Shown here piece by piece: positions 25,069 to 33,151 of a DNA stretch of 44,258 bases (its first letter is position 1; the number at the start of each line of letters is the position of its first letter). The notes beneath the pieces are model-generated. The model saw only the letters and a program-made list of their open reading frames with translations. It made no database searches and was not told where the DNA came from. The DNA lies in the NCBI GenBank assembly GCA_964344335.1, contig CAYFMW010000009.1:1-44258 (forward strand). The letters are read 5' to 3'. Origin of the DNA: RUG11894 sp964344335 (GTDB lineage Bacteria > Bacillota > Clostridia > Peptostreptococcales > Anaerovoracaceae). The translations under genes were made by a program, and so were the position numbers.

Positions 25069-25570
25069 CTTTCGCGCTCTTAGAAGGTCTTGAGGACTTG
25101 GGTAGCCTGCCTTCAGCCGGACTTCCGATCAGCTTCTCCACTTCCTTTACGAAGGTGCTCACATCCGTGAACTGCCTGTAAACGGAGGCGAAACGGACAT
25201 AGGCGACCTCATCCAGGGTCTTGAGCTCCTCCATCACGACCTCGCCTATAAACTCGCTGCTTATCTCTTTTTCCATCATATTGTTGAGCCCGCGCTCTAT
25301 CTCGGAGACGACGGCTTCCATCTGATCCATGGTTACGGGACGCTTTTCGCAGGCCTTTATTATACCGTTGAGCACCTTGTTCCTGTCGAAGGACTCCCTG
25401 CTTCCGTCGCGCTTTACGACCATGAAGAAGACCGCGTCGACCCTCTCGTAGGTAGTGAATCTCTTCTTGCAGCTTTCGCATTCCCTGCGCCTTCTTATCG
25501 ACTGACCCTCGTCTGTCGGCCTCGAATCTATCACCTTGGTATCGGGGGCTTCACAAAAGGGGCATCTCAT
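25061..25570 (-). CDS. nrdR: Transcriptional repressor NrdR
   Basis: ATP-cone repressor of ribonucleotide reductase genes. The start is the ATG at 25570, with AAGGAG 7 nt before it; an in-frame start 48 nt upstream adds a non-family peptide. From there the 169 residues begin MRCPFCEAPDTKVIDSRP with zinc ligands C3, C6, C31 and C34, then an ATP-cone (VVKRDGSRESFDRNKVLNGI). Such proteins read the dATP/ATP balance. An NrdR-box-like site lies in its own promoter, suggesting autoregulation, and no nrd structural gene is in the window. Confidence 0.95.
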   Translation of the reverse strand: MRCPFCEAPDTKVIDSRPTDEGQSIRRRRECESCKKRFTTYERVDAVFFMVVKRDGSRESFDRNKVLNGIIKACEKRPVTMDQMEAVVSEIERGLNNMMEKEISSEFIGEVVMEELKTLDEVAYVRFASVYRQFTDVSTFVKEVEKLIGSPAEGRLPKSSRPSKSAKDE

Positions 25571-25622
25571 ATACAATCTCCTTTTCTTTAGGAATACCAC
25601 AAGGGCGGTAATTTTCACTGCT

Positions 25623-25651
25623 ATTCTATACTAGATATTGTGGTTTGTAAA
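25623..25651 (-). promoter_or_regulatory. nrdR promoter containing an NrdR-box-like site
   Basis: Minus strand TTTACA (25651-25646), 17-bp spacer, TAGAAT (25628-25623). On the plus strand ATACTAGATATTGTGG (25628-25643), filling the spacer, agrees with the NrdR box ACACWATATNTTGTGN at all but about two positions. A second box at the usual 31-bp spacing is not clear. Confidence 0.55.
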
Positions 25652-25701
25652 TAAATTATAATTGGTGTAACATTATACATTATCTTCAGAGAGAGGTCGC
25701 A

Positions 25702-27093
25702 ATGCGCAGGGAGAAAGTATCAAAATCGGGAGATTTTTCTCAGGGCAGCATCGCTGCAACAGTGCTGCGCATGGCAGCTCCTATAACCGTTGCGGAGATT
25801 GTGCATGTGCTGTACAACCTCGTGGACAGGATGTTCATCGCCCGCATACCGGAAATCGGCACCGCCGCGCTGTCGGGCATAGGTATCGCTTTTCCCCTCA
25901 TTACGCTTATTTCAGGCTTTGCAAACCTCTGCGGCACCGGCGGCAATCCTCTCTGCTCCATAGCCAGAGGCGAGGGCGACAACAAGCGCGCAAGGCGCAT
26001 CATGGAGACTTCATTTTCCATGCTTCTGCTTATAGGCGTTGCCCTGATGATAATTCTCCGCTTGCTGGCGGAGCCGATTCTGAGCGCCATGGGCGGAGAT
26101 GAGGAGACCCTACCCTACGCACTCGAATACATCAACATCTATCTGCTTGGGACCGTATTCACCACGATAAGCCTGGGCATGAACCCCTTCATCAACGGCA
26201 TGGGCTTTGCGAAAGTCGGGATGGGCACGGTATTGATAGGTGCCGTGCTGAACATAGTTCTGGATCCGATCTTCATCTTCGTCTTTGATATGGGTGTTAA
26301 GGGAGCCGCAATAGCAACCGTAATATCGCAATTCGTAAGCGCGGCCTGGGTGCTGATATTCCTCACGGGAAAGAGAACCCTCCTGAAAATCGAAAAGCTG
26401 CGCATAGACCCGGATCTGGCGAGGAGAATTTTAAATCTGGGCGCAACCGGCTTTATGTTTAAATTCTCGAACAGCGTCGCGCAGGCAGTGGTCAATCTCA
26501 CCCTTAAGCAGTTCGCAGGAGCTCTCTCCACCCTCTACATTGCGGCCATGTCGATTATAAACTCTATTCGCGAAGTTGTAAGCCAGCCCCTTTCGGGCAT
26601 CACCGTCGCCTCCGTGCCGGTAATGAGCTATAATTACGGCGCCGCAAAGCATTCCCGAGTCAAGGAAACCATAAGATTTATGACCAAGTTCGCCCTAGCC
26701 TACAATGTGGCGGCATGGTTGCTGCTGATGACGGCTCCGGGCATTCTGATCGCAATATTTACGGGCGATTCGCAACTCACGGAACTCACTATAAAATGCC
26801 TTCGTATTTACTACGCGAGCTATTTTTTTATGAGCTTCCAGCTGGCCGGACAGAATACATTTGTCGCCTTGAACTGCCCTAAATATGCCCTCTTCTTTTC
26901 GATTCTAAGAAAACTTATACTGATAGTACCTCTTACTCTGCTTCTTCCCCGCATAGGAATGGGGGTAAACGGCGTCTTCTGGGCCGAGGTCATCTCCCAG
27001 ATAGTCGGCGCCACCGCCTGCTTTGCAACGATGTACTTCACTATATACAAAAAACTTCCCTCGGACATCAAATGTCCCGCGAGGAAGTCTTAA
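25702..27093 (+). CDS. MATE-family multidrug/solute efflux transporter
   Basis: A 463-residue inner-membrane protein of the MATE (MatE) family, with about twelve hydrophobic helices in two repeated halves. Typical features: an early PITVAEIVHVLYNLVDRMFIARIP helix block and TLKQFAGALSTLYIAAMSIINS in the second half. These exporters use Na+ or H+ gradients to expel cationic drugs or metabolites. The start is ATG with GAGAGAGGTCGCA upstream. It is transcribed divergently from nrdR; a terminator overlaps its last codons. Substrate cannot be inferred. Confidence 0.9.
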   Translation: MRREKVSKSGDFSQGSIAATVLRMAAPITVAEIVHVLYNLVDRMFIARIPEIGTAALSGIGIAFPLITLISGFANLCGTGGNPLCSIARGEGDNKRARRIMETSFSMLLLIGVALMIILRLLAEPILSAMGGDEETLPYALEYINIYLLGTVFTTISLGMNPFINGMGFAKVGMGTVLIGAVLNIVLDPIFIFVFDMGVKGAAIATVISQFVSAAWVLIFLTGKRTLLKIEKLRIDPDLARRILNLGATGFMFKFSNSVAQAVVNLTLKQFAGALSTLYIAAMSIINSIREVVSQPLSGITVASVPVMSYNYGAAKHSRVKETIRFMTKFALAYNVAAWLLLMTAPGILIAIFTGDSQLTELTIKCLRIYYASYFFMSFQLAGQNTFVALNCPKYALFFSILRKLILIVPLTLLLPRIGMGVNGVFWAEVISQIVGATACFATMYFTIYKKLPSDIKCPARKS

Positions 27094-27098
27094 TTTTT
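27055..27098 (+). terminator. Terminator overlapping the end of the MATE gene
   Basis: CTTCC-CTCG-GACAT pairs with ATGTC-CGAG-GAAG across a three-base loop, with small bulges (27055-27087), followed by TAATTTTT. It uses the last coding triplets of the MATE gene. Confidence 0.55.
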
Positions 27099-27177
27099 AA
27101 ATATTATCATCTATAAGATATTCTAAAAGAATTGCAGGTCTTTAAATTCCGCTACAGGAGGAACAAGCTGATAACTC

Positions 27178-28776
27178 CTAATTTAAAGGCAGCGGATCCT
27201 TTACATCCATGGCTTCCGCGAGTTGAATATTCTTGTGCTTTTCCATGTAATAGCCCATTGTAAAGCGATTCGCAAAGAGTATTATAGGCCTTTCGAATCT
27301 GTCGAATACCAGCATGCTTCGGGAATCGAGGGTCTTTTTTATTTCCTCGACGCTGCTGCCCTTGACCCACCTCGCGAGCGAAAAATCCAGATCCCTCATC
27401 CGCAGCGGAGCGTTATACTCATTTTCGAGCCTGTACTCGAAGACTTCCAGCTGAAGCCTGCCCACGGCGCCGAGTATAACCTCGTTGTACTCGTTCCTAT
27501 AGACCTGTATGGCTCCCTCCTGAGAAAGCTGTTCCACGCCCTTCTGGAATTGTTTGCCCTTCATGCTGTCCATTGGAGCCGCCATCGCGAATAGCTCCGG
27601 CGGAAATGTCGGAAGCGGCTCAAAGCATACAGGCTCCTTACCCGTGTAGAGCGTATCTCCCACGCGGAGATTACCGTTGTCGTATATGCCTATCACATCG
27701 CCTGCAAGCGCGCTCTCCACATTCTCCCTCTCGTTGGCCATCAGGTGCGTGGACTGCGCCAGCTTCAATGTCTTGCCGGTCCTGTAAAGATTCGCGTTCA
27801 TGCCCCTTTCGAATTCGCCCGAGCATATTCGAAGGAAAGCCAGCCTGTCCCTGTGGGCGGGGTTCATGTTCGCCTGAATCTTGAAGACGAAGCCCGAAAA
27901 TTCGGGGTCCGTCGGATTTACAAATCCTCCGTCCGCGGTCTTCCTCGGACCTGGAGGCGGAGACATGCGAAGGAATTCCTTTAAAAAGGGAATCGTCCCG
28001 AAATCCGCAAGAGCAGACCCGAAGAATACCGGCGTAAGCTCGCCCGCAAGCACTGCCTCCTCGTCCATGGGATGACCCGCGCCCTCCAAAAGTTCGATGC
28101 CTTCCCGCAGAGCCTTAAGATTTGTGCCCGTCAGATGCTCCTCGAGCGCAGGATCGTTTACTCCTGCATCTCCGAGCTGCAAAAGCTTCTTTTCTTTATA
28201 CAGATGCACCGCATTGTGAGCGATATCGTAGATGCCCTGAAAATTGAGTCCGCTGCCTATCGGCCAGGTTACAGCGGTGGCCGGCATATCGAGCATGTCC
28301 TCGAGCTCGCCTATAAGTTCGAGCGGATCTCGGGCTTCCCTGTCCAGTTTATTCATAAAGGTGAATACCGGGATATGCCGCATGCGGCATACGACGAAAA
28401 GCTTCTCGGTCTGAGTCTCTATACCCTTGGCGGCGTCTATAACCATCACCGCGCTGTCCACCGATGTGAGTATCCTGTAGGTATCCTCTCCGAAATCGTT
28501 GTGACCGGGAGTGTCCATTATAGAAATTAATTTGTCCTCGTACTCGAACTGCATAACGGAGCTCGTTACCGAAATGCCCCTCTGCTTTTCGATTTCCATC
28601 CAGTCGGAGGTGGCGTATTTGGCGCTCTTTCGCGCCTTAACAGTTCCCGCCTGGCGTATCGCGCCTCCGTGCAGGAGAAGTTTTTCCGTCAGCGTTGTCT
28701 TTCCCGCGTCGGGGTGGGATATTATCCCGAATATCCTTCGTTTTGCAATCTGATCTGAAATTTTATTCTCTTTCAT
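27178..28776 (-). CDS. prfC: Peptide chain release factor 3
   Basis: Translational GTPase that removes RF1/RF2 after termination. The 532 residues match the family length (about 525-535) and show P-loop GIISHPDAGKTTLTEKLLLHG (21-25 region), MDTPGHNDFGEDTYR switch II and FMNKLDREARDP (NKxD), followed by the RF3-specific domains. Starts 17 bp after the unknown membrane-anchored gene, which is itself coupled to pgeF. The 84 bp between it and the MATE gene contain nothing beyond that gene's terminator. Confidence 0.95.
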   Translation of the reverse strand: MKENKISDQIAKRRIFGIISHPDAGKTTLTEKLLLHGGAIRQAGTVKARKSAKYATSDWMEIEKQRGISVTSSVMQFEYEDKLISIMDTPGHNDFGEDTYRILTSVDSAVMVIDAAKGIETQTEKLFVVCRMRHIPVFTFMNKLDREARDPLELIGELEDMLDMPATAVTWPIGSGLNFQGIYDIAHNAVHLYKEKKLLQLGDAGVNDPALEEHLTGTNLKALREGIELLEGAGHPMDEEAVLAGELTPVFFGSALADFGTIPFLKEFLRMSPPPGPRKTADGGFVNPTDPEFSGFVFKIQANMNPAHRDRLAFLRICSGEFERGMNANLYRTGKTLKLAQSTHLMANERENVESALAGDVIGIYDNGNLRVGDTLYTGKEPVCFEPLPTFPPELFAMAAPMDSMKGKQFQKGVEQLSQEGAIQVYRNEYNEVILGAVGRLQLEVFEYRLENEYNAPLRMRDLDFSLARWVKGSSVEEIKKTLDSRSMLVFDRFERPIILFANRFTMGYYMEKHKNIQLAEAMDVKDPLPLN

Positions 28777-28793
28777 AATATTATCTGTTACCG

Positions 28794-30269
28794 TTATTTA
28801 TCAGCTTCAAATTTAAGTTTTTCGTCCAATTGCCCCGATGCGCATTCGAGTTTCTTTGCCATGTCTTTGTATTCCTCATTTCCGAGCAGGCTGCCCGCCT
28901 CAAAGAGGAACTCGGAGACCTTTGCCAGGACCTCCGGGCTGCTTACGAAATCGTGAACCCCTCCCCCGTAGCGCATGTAATCCGCGATAATAAGCCCTCT
29001 TTCCTCGCCGATTTCATCAGGGAGCGCTGCGGAATAATTCTCGGCGCAGTTCATAAAATAGTTGGCAAGATTCCTTATAGGGTCTTCGAAGGCACTCTCA
29101 TTAAAGTTTCGCGAGGCCTTAACCAAGGAAAGCCCGTATTCCGCATTCTTTTTATGATCGACATATCCGTACTTTATGCTGTGGGTCTCATAGAGCTCGG
29201 TATTCTGAAGATGCGAGATGTAACAATTGCCGCGCTCACCGCAATAGGACGGCGGAGGGCAGTTGCGGGAGCTCAAGTAGAGTTGCACAAATCCAAGCTC
29301 CGATGCCGCCCGGCTCTGCCTCGCGTCCGCCAGAAGACCGGCAAGCGATTGCTCGGGATCCAGTGAAAACATATTCGCGGAATATGGCGTAAAGCCTTCC
29401 GTTACTGGCTCGTATCCTCCATGATTGAACCAGCGGACGCTGTTGCCCCTTCCCGCCTGAGACATCACAAACTGCTTGTCGCTCATGCCGAGACCGGAGA
29501 GGGGCTCATCGCTGTCCAAATCTATGAGCGCTTCGGTGGATTCAAGAGTCCAGAACTCGTTCTTGTGCCCCTCATCCACCCTGAATGATGTCATTATTAT
29601 CCATCCTCCGCCCTGTATATCGAGATAGGATTTATAATCCAGTTCGGGAACGCTCTCGACTATCCCCTCGTCGACTTCCTTGTAGGCGTATACCCTGTCC
29701 ATAAGGACATAATAACTGTCGTCGAAATTGAAATATGTGAGTGTGTTTTCCGGGAGCGAAGTGCCCGCGCGGATATTTTTGTTTTCGATCCACTTGCCGC
29801 TTTCGGGGTCGATGTAATACATCTTGAGCGCAGGGTATTTGTAGCGCACTACCAGCTTGAGCGTGTCCGCGGGACTAAGCTTTACCCTATCCGAATGTGG
29901 AATCTCTAAATGGCGATATACATCACCGTTTTTAAATTCAAATTTAGTCTGGATGAGGGTAAGGTCGGAGCCGAAGCGCGTGTTCTCGCTCAGCGTACCG
30001 TTGTCCAAAAATGTAACATGTGTATAGCTCTCGGGGTCCTCAAGATACAACCTGTCTCTTACAAAAATGTGAGTCTTAAGGACCAGGTCGCCCCGCTCCT
30101 TAGCCACCTCGTCCCAGTTTGTAATCGTATGAATTAAGGTTCCGAATGACTTGCGCGATATTATTGCGATTGCCAGAATCAGAATAATCCACGAATATCT
30201 GGAGAAAAAATATGCAAGCTTAAGTTTCCACTCATCGCTGCCCTTTTTTCCGCCCCTATCGCCCCTCAT
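28794..30269 (-). CDS. Unknown membrane-anchored extracellular protein
   Basis: I do not recognise a family. The 491-residue protein has a short basic N-terminal tail, one hydrophobic segment (about 23-39, YSWIILILAIAII) and a large hydrophilic exterior domain with charged blocks, two Trp-rich stretches (GGGWIIMTSF; HKNEFWTLE) and a Cys cluster around SSRNCPPPSYCGERGNCY. It is likely a type II anchored protein facing outside. It overlaps the end of pgeF by 14 nt and is followed 17 nt later by prfC, so it is expressed with a peptidoglycan-related factor and a termination GTPase. No catalytic motif can be supported. Confidence 0.6.
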   Translation of the reverse strand: MRGDRGGKKGSDEWKLKLAYFFSRYSWIILILAIAIISRKSFGTLIHTITNWDEVAKERGDLVLKTHIFVRDRLYLEDPESYTHVTFLDNGTLSENTRFGSDLTLIQTKFEFKNGDVYRHLEIPHSDRVKLSPADTLKLVVRYKYPALKMYYIDPESGKWIENKNIRAGTSLPENTLTYFNFDDSYYVLMDRVYAYKEVDEGIVESVPELDYKSYLDIQGGGWIIMTSFRVDEGHKNEFWTLESTEALIDLDSDEPLSGLGMSDKQFVMSQAGRGNSVRWFNHGGYEPVTEGFTPYSANMFSLDPEQSLAGLLADARQSRAASELGFVQLYLSSRNCPPPSYCGERGNCYISHLQNTELYETHSIKYGYVDHKKNAEYGLSLVKASRNFNESAFEDPIRNLANYFMNCAENYSAALPDEIGEERGLIIADYMRYGGGVHDFVSSPEVLAKVSEFLFEAGSLLGNEEYKDMAKKLECASGQLDEKLKFEADK

Positions 30270-30966
30270 CTGTTCCTCTTATTCCTATATATGCCAGCAT
30301 GCGGCTCGTGTCCGCACTCCTTCTGTACGAATAGAAAAGCTCCTCTTCGCAGCAGGTGCATAGTGGGGAAATCTCAATCTCTCCGACGGACTCAAGGCTT
30401 AGAATCTGCGCATTTATTCCCTTTAAATCCAAAAAAGGCCTGTCTGTTCTACCAGCGTAGCAATACTCTTCCGCCCAGGGATATTTATCAAGAAAACTTT
30501 GAGCCACATCTTCGCCGACTTCAAAACAACAGGCGCCGATTCCGGGCCCTATGTGCGCAACTATATCCTCCGGCTCGCAGCCGTAAACTTCCTTCATGCG
30601 TCGCACCAGGCTCGCTGCGATACCCTTAAGCGTCCCGCGCCACCCCGCATGCGCAAGTCCAACGCAGCGCTTTACCGGATCGCAGGCCCATACGGGTATG
30701 CAGTCTCCGTTGGAAGTGGTGAGGAGTATGCCCGGGACATTGGTAACGGCCCCGTCGCAGTCCTCAAAATCTATGTAGCCCTCGGAGTTAAGTTCGGCAT
30801 CCCCGACCGCCTCGATATGGGCGCCGTGAACCAAGGAGAGCCTCACGACCTTCCAATCGTCGCAAAAACTCGCCCTAAAGGCCTTTGCCCTGTGAGGCTT
30901 GCAGGAAAACCCTACTTCAAGAGGCGGGCGCAGCGATGCGCTGCGCAACATATCTTTGATAACCAT
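30256..30966 (-). CDS. pgeF: Peptidoglycan editing factor PgeF (YfiH family)
   Basis: A 236-residue YfiH-family protein, once annotated as a multicopper polyphenol oxidase; in E. coli PgeF corrects wrongly incorporated amino acids in muropeptides, and family members also act on purine nucleosides. The His-Cys-His metal/active site is intact: H47 in LVHGAH, C89 in NGDCIPVW and H106 in LAHAGWRG. It lies downstream of rplT beyond a terminator and overlaps the next gene by 14 nt. Confidence 0.9.
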   Translation of the reverse strand: MVIKDMLRSASLRPPLEVGFSCKPHRAKAFRASFCDDWKVVRLSLVHGAHIEAVGDAELNSEGYIDFEDCDGAVTNVPGILLTTSNGDCIPVWACDPVKRCVGLAHAGWRGTLKGIAASLVRRMKEVYGCEPEDIVAHIGPGIGACCFEVGEDVAQSFLDKYPWAEEYCYAGRTDRPFLDLKGINAQILSLESVGEIEISPLCTCCEEELFYSYRRSADTSRMLAYIGIRGTDEGR

Positions 30967-30978
30967 ATCCGATCACAC

Positions 30979-31015
30979 AAAAAACCCCTCCGCATTCAAA
31001 AAGCGCACGAGGGGT
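30979..31015 (-). terminator. Terminator after rplT
   Basis: Minus strand ACCCCTC paired with GAGGGGT around a GC-flanked loop, followed by TTTTTT. It ends the infC-rpmI-rplT operon just before pgeF; some read-through into pgeF is possible. Confidence 0.8.
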
Positions 31016-31028
31016 CTTGATATCGCTT

Positions 31029-31382
31029 CTAGAGCGCCGCTTTGGCAGCCTCGACGACCTTGCTGAATCCGGCCGGGTCGTTTATGGCCATCTCCGAGAG
31101 CATCTTCCTGTTGACGCCTATATCGGCCTTCTTAAGTCCGTCCATAAGCCTGCTGTACGAGATGCCGTTGGCCCTTGCTGCTGCGTTGATTCTCGCAATC
31201 CAGAGGCGTCTGTACTCTCTCTTCTTAAGCTTGCGGCCCATCTGTGCGCTGCGAAGCGCCCTCATGACCGCCGGATTTGCCGCGGAGAAGATTTTGCGCC
31301 TCGCTCCGTAGTAACCCTTTGACAATTTCAGTATTTTCTTATGCTTTCTTCTGGCGTTTGCGCCCATCTTTACTCTTGCCAT
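31029..31382 (-). CDS. rplT: 50S ribosomal protein L20
   Basis: A 117-residue basic protein, normal for L20, beginning MARVKMGANARRKHKKILKL with the long N-terminal helix that enters the 23S rRNA. L20 is an early assembly protein and, in Firmicutes, represses the infC-rpmI-rplT operon by binding its leader. It follows rpmI by 12 nt and is followed by a terminator. Confidence 0.98.
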   Translation of the reverse strand: MARVKMGANARRKHKKILKLSKGYYGARRKIFSAANPAVMRALRSAQMGRKLKKREYRRLWIARINAAARANGISYSRLMDGLKKADIGVNRKMLSEMAINDPAGFSKVVEAAKAAL

Positions 31383-31394
31383 TTTTATTGCCTC

Positions 31395-31595
31395 CTACTT
31401 TCCAACCAGCACACTCTTGATTCTCTTGTGATCTGCGGAACTCAATATAGTCGACTTGCGCAGATTTCTCTTTCTCTTCGCGGTCTTCTTAGTAAGAATA
31501 TGGCTCTTGTAGGCCTTGTATCTCTTTACCTTACCGGTGCCGGTAATTTTAAACCTCTTCATTGCCCCTCTGTGGGACTTCATCTTCTTTCCCAT
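31395..31595 (-). CDS. rpmI: 50S ribosomal protein L35
   Basis: A 66-residue, strongly basic protein beginning MGKKMKSHRGAMKRFKITGTG, a standard L35 sequence. Middle gene of infC-rpmI-rplT, 18 nt after infC. Present in one copy per 50S subunit. Confidence 0.98.
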   Translation of the reverse strand: MGKKMKSHRGAMKRFKITGTGKVKRYKAYKSHILTKKTAKRKRNLRKSTILSSADHKRIKSVLVGK

Positions 31596-31613
31596 ATCGA
31601 TTTTCCTTCCTGT

Positions 31614-32195
31614 CTATTTTTCGGCGTCGCCCTTTTGTATCTCGCTCTCCGCCTTCATGGCTTTGGCGAGCTTTTCCTTCTCTCTTTCCGTCTTGGGAGC
31701 AATTATCATGGATAAGTTGCGTCCTTCAAGTGTAGGAGCTCTCTCGATGTTTCCGATCTGTGCAAATTCCGCGGCAAAACCAAGCATAGTCTCCTTGCCC
31801 TTGTCGACATAACCCATTTCCCTTCCGCGAAAGCGCATGTTGACCTTGACCTTGTCTCCGGCCTCGAGGAACTTGTTAGCGAGTTTCGCTTTGGTGGCCA
31901 GGTCGTGCTCCTCGATGAACACCCCTAAGCGCACCTCCTTGAGCTCCATGACCTTTTGCTTCTTTCGCGCCTCTTTCTCCCTCTTCTGCTGATCGTAACG
32001 GTATTTTCCGTAATCCATCATCTTGCAGACCGGGGGAGCGGCGTTGGGGGAAATGTTTACAAGGTCGAGATTTGCTTCCGCAGCCAAGGCCAGGGCCTCC
32101 TTGATAGGCACTATCCCGACCTGCGTGCCGTCCGCAGCTATCAGCCGGACTTCTCTTGCACGAATATCTTCGTTTATTAAGTTTTGTTTGCTAAT
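31614..32195 (-). CDS. infC: Translation initiation factor IF-3, AUU start
   Basis: Keeps the 30S free and checks start codons. IF-3 homology begins ISKQNLINEDIRAREVRLI, which places the start at an ATT codon (32195-32193), eight nt after GGAGG; no ATG/GTG/TTG lies at the family start. AUU initiation is the classic infC autoregulation, in which IF-3 rejects its own start codon. The resulting 193 residues have the N domain, linker helix and C-domain (KVNMRFRGREMGYVDKGKE). An upstream ATG at 32273 would add 26 unrelated residues encoded by the leader. The promoter and attenuator lie upstream. Confidence 0.92.
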   Translation of the reverse strand: MSKQNLINEDIRAREVRLIAADGTQVGIVPIKEALALAAEANLDLVNISPNAAPPVCKMMDYGKYRYDQQKREKEARKKQKVMELKEVRLGVFIEEHDLATKAKLANKFLEAGDKVKVNMRFRGREMGYVDKGKETMLGFAAEFAQIGNIERAPTLEGRNLSMIIAPKTEREKEKLAKAMKAESEIQKGDAEK

Positions 32196-32215
32196 TGCTC
32201 CTACCTCCGAGTAAA

Positions 32216-32326
32216 TAAAAAGAGCGGACGCATAGTTTCCGCTCCAAAACCGTCTTTGCGGTCCTTTTCGCAATTGACCTCTTCGGCACAGCCTTAAGGT
32301 GAGAAGCGGATACTTCTGCTTAATAC
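32216..32326 (-). promoter_or_regulatory. infC leader with attenuator (L20-leader-like)
   Basis: The transcript from the promoter at about 32326 would run about 130 nt to infC. It ends in a terminator hairpin, GAGCGGA (32244-32238) with TCCGCTC (32228-32222), then a T-run (32221-32217). An upstream GGACCGC pairs alternatively with GCGG in this stem, and GGTC/GACC gives a second upstream fold. This matches the L20-repressed leader type of Firmicutes, though I cannot compare it with the family model. Confidence 0.7.
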
Positions 32327-32332
32327 GCGTGT

Positions 32333-32361
32333 ATTATATTGATAAGTCGGGAGGATGTCAA
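32333..32361 (-). promoter_or_regulatory. Consensus promoter of infC-rpmI-rplT
   Basis: Minus strand TTGACA (32361-32356), 17-bp spacer, TATAAT (32338-32333), a perfect sigma-A promoter just past the lexA stop. It fits a strongly expressed ribosomal operon. Confidence 0.85.
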
Positions 32362-32367
32362 GCGAAA

Positions 32368-33009
32368 TCAGTTGAAATACCTGAAAACTCCCTTAACAAG
32401 TCCGATTATTCTGCACTCATCGACTATTATCGGCTTCATGGCGCTATTTCGCGGCTGAAGTCTTATGCGACCCTTTTCCTTGTAGAAAGCCTTGACGGTG
32501 GCTTCGCTCTCGTCGTGCGAATCTATTAAAGCGACCACGATATCTCCGTTATCCGCGCTGTCCTGTTTGCGGACGAGTATGTAGTCTCCGTCCATAATGC
32601 CGGCCTCTATCATCGAATCGCCGCGGACCGTAAGCATAAAATTCGTTTCCTTGCCGACGAATCTGGCCGGTACGGGGAAACTGTCTTCTATATTTTCTTC
32701 CGCAAGTATGGGGCTGCCGGCTGCAATCCTGCCCACAACGGGGATCTCTATAACCTCTTCGGAGGCGAGTTCGCGCAGCTCGCTCTTTGCGGAGCCCGCA
32801 TCCACTATATCCACTGCGCGGCGCTTACCCGCCTGCTTCTTTATATAACCTTTATTCTCCAGGCCGGAAAGTGCCTTGTGCACAGTCGATGTGGATTTTA
32901 TGCCGATTGCGGATGCTATATCCCGAACCGTAGGCGGATAGCCCCACTTCGACAGATAGTCTTTCATGTAGTCGAGAACCATCTTTTCTCTACCCGTCAG
33001 ATCGCCCAT
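32368..33009 (-). CDS. lexA: SOS repressor LexA
   Basis: Represses DNA-damage genes and cleaves itself with RecA-ssDNA. The 213 residues contain an N-terminal winged helix (VRDIASAIGIKSTSTVHKAL, with an SOS-type recognition helix), the Ala97-Gly98 scissile bond in RIAAGSPI, catalytic Ser132 (GDSMIEAG) and Lys173 (ATVKAF). Length is normal. Start ATG, with AAAAGGAGC upstream. A LexA box overlaps its -35, so it is autoregulated. Confidence 0.97.
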   Translation of the reverse strand: MGDLTGREKMVLDYMKDYLSKWGYPPTVRDIASAIGIKSTSTVHKALSGLENKGYIKKQAGKRRAVDIVDAGSAKSELRELASEEVIEIPVVGRIAAGSPILAEENIEDSFPVPARFVGKETNFMLTVRGDSMIEAGIMDGDYILVRKQDSADNGDIVVALIDSHDESEATVKAFYKEKGRIRLQPRNSAMKPIIVDECRIIGLVKGVFRYFN

Positions 33010-33080
33010 TTTATGCTCCTTTTCGCAGGACCTGCATGCGGTCCGATATGTTGACTTAAAAAATACCCTAACTTATAATT

Positions 33081-33118
33081 ATTTTAGCATGTATTTTTAA
33101 ACTTGTAAACAAATGTTC
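33081..33118 (-). promoter_or_regulatory. lexA promoter with overlapping LexA box
   Basis: Minus strand TTTACA (33109-33104), 17-bp spacer, TAAAAT (33086-33081). GAACATTTGTTT (33118-33107) matches the Firmicutes LexA box GAACnnnnGTTY and overlaps the -35. The same 142-bp gap also contains the upstream region of the divergent lipoprotein gene. Confidence 0.75.
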
Positions 33119-33151
33119 TTTACTCTCTGACAATATTCCAAGGAGTGCTAC

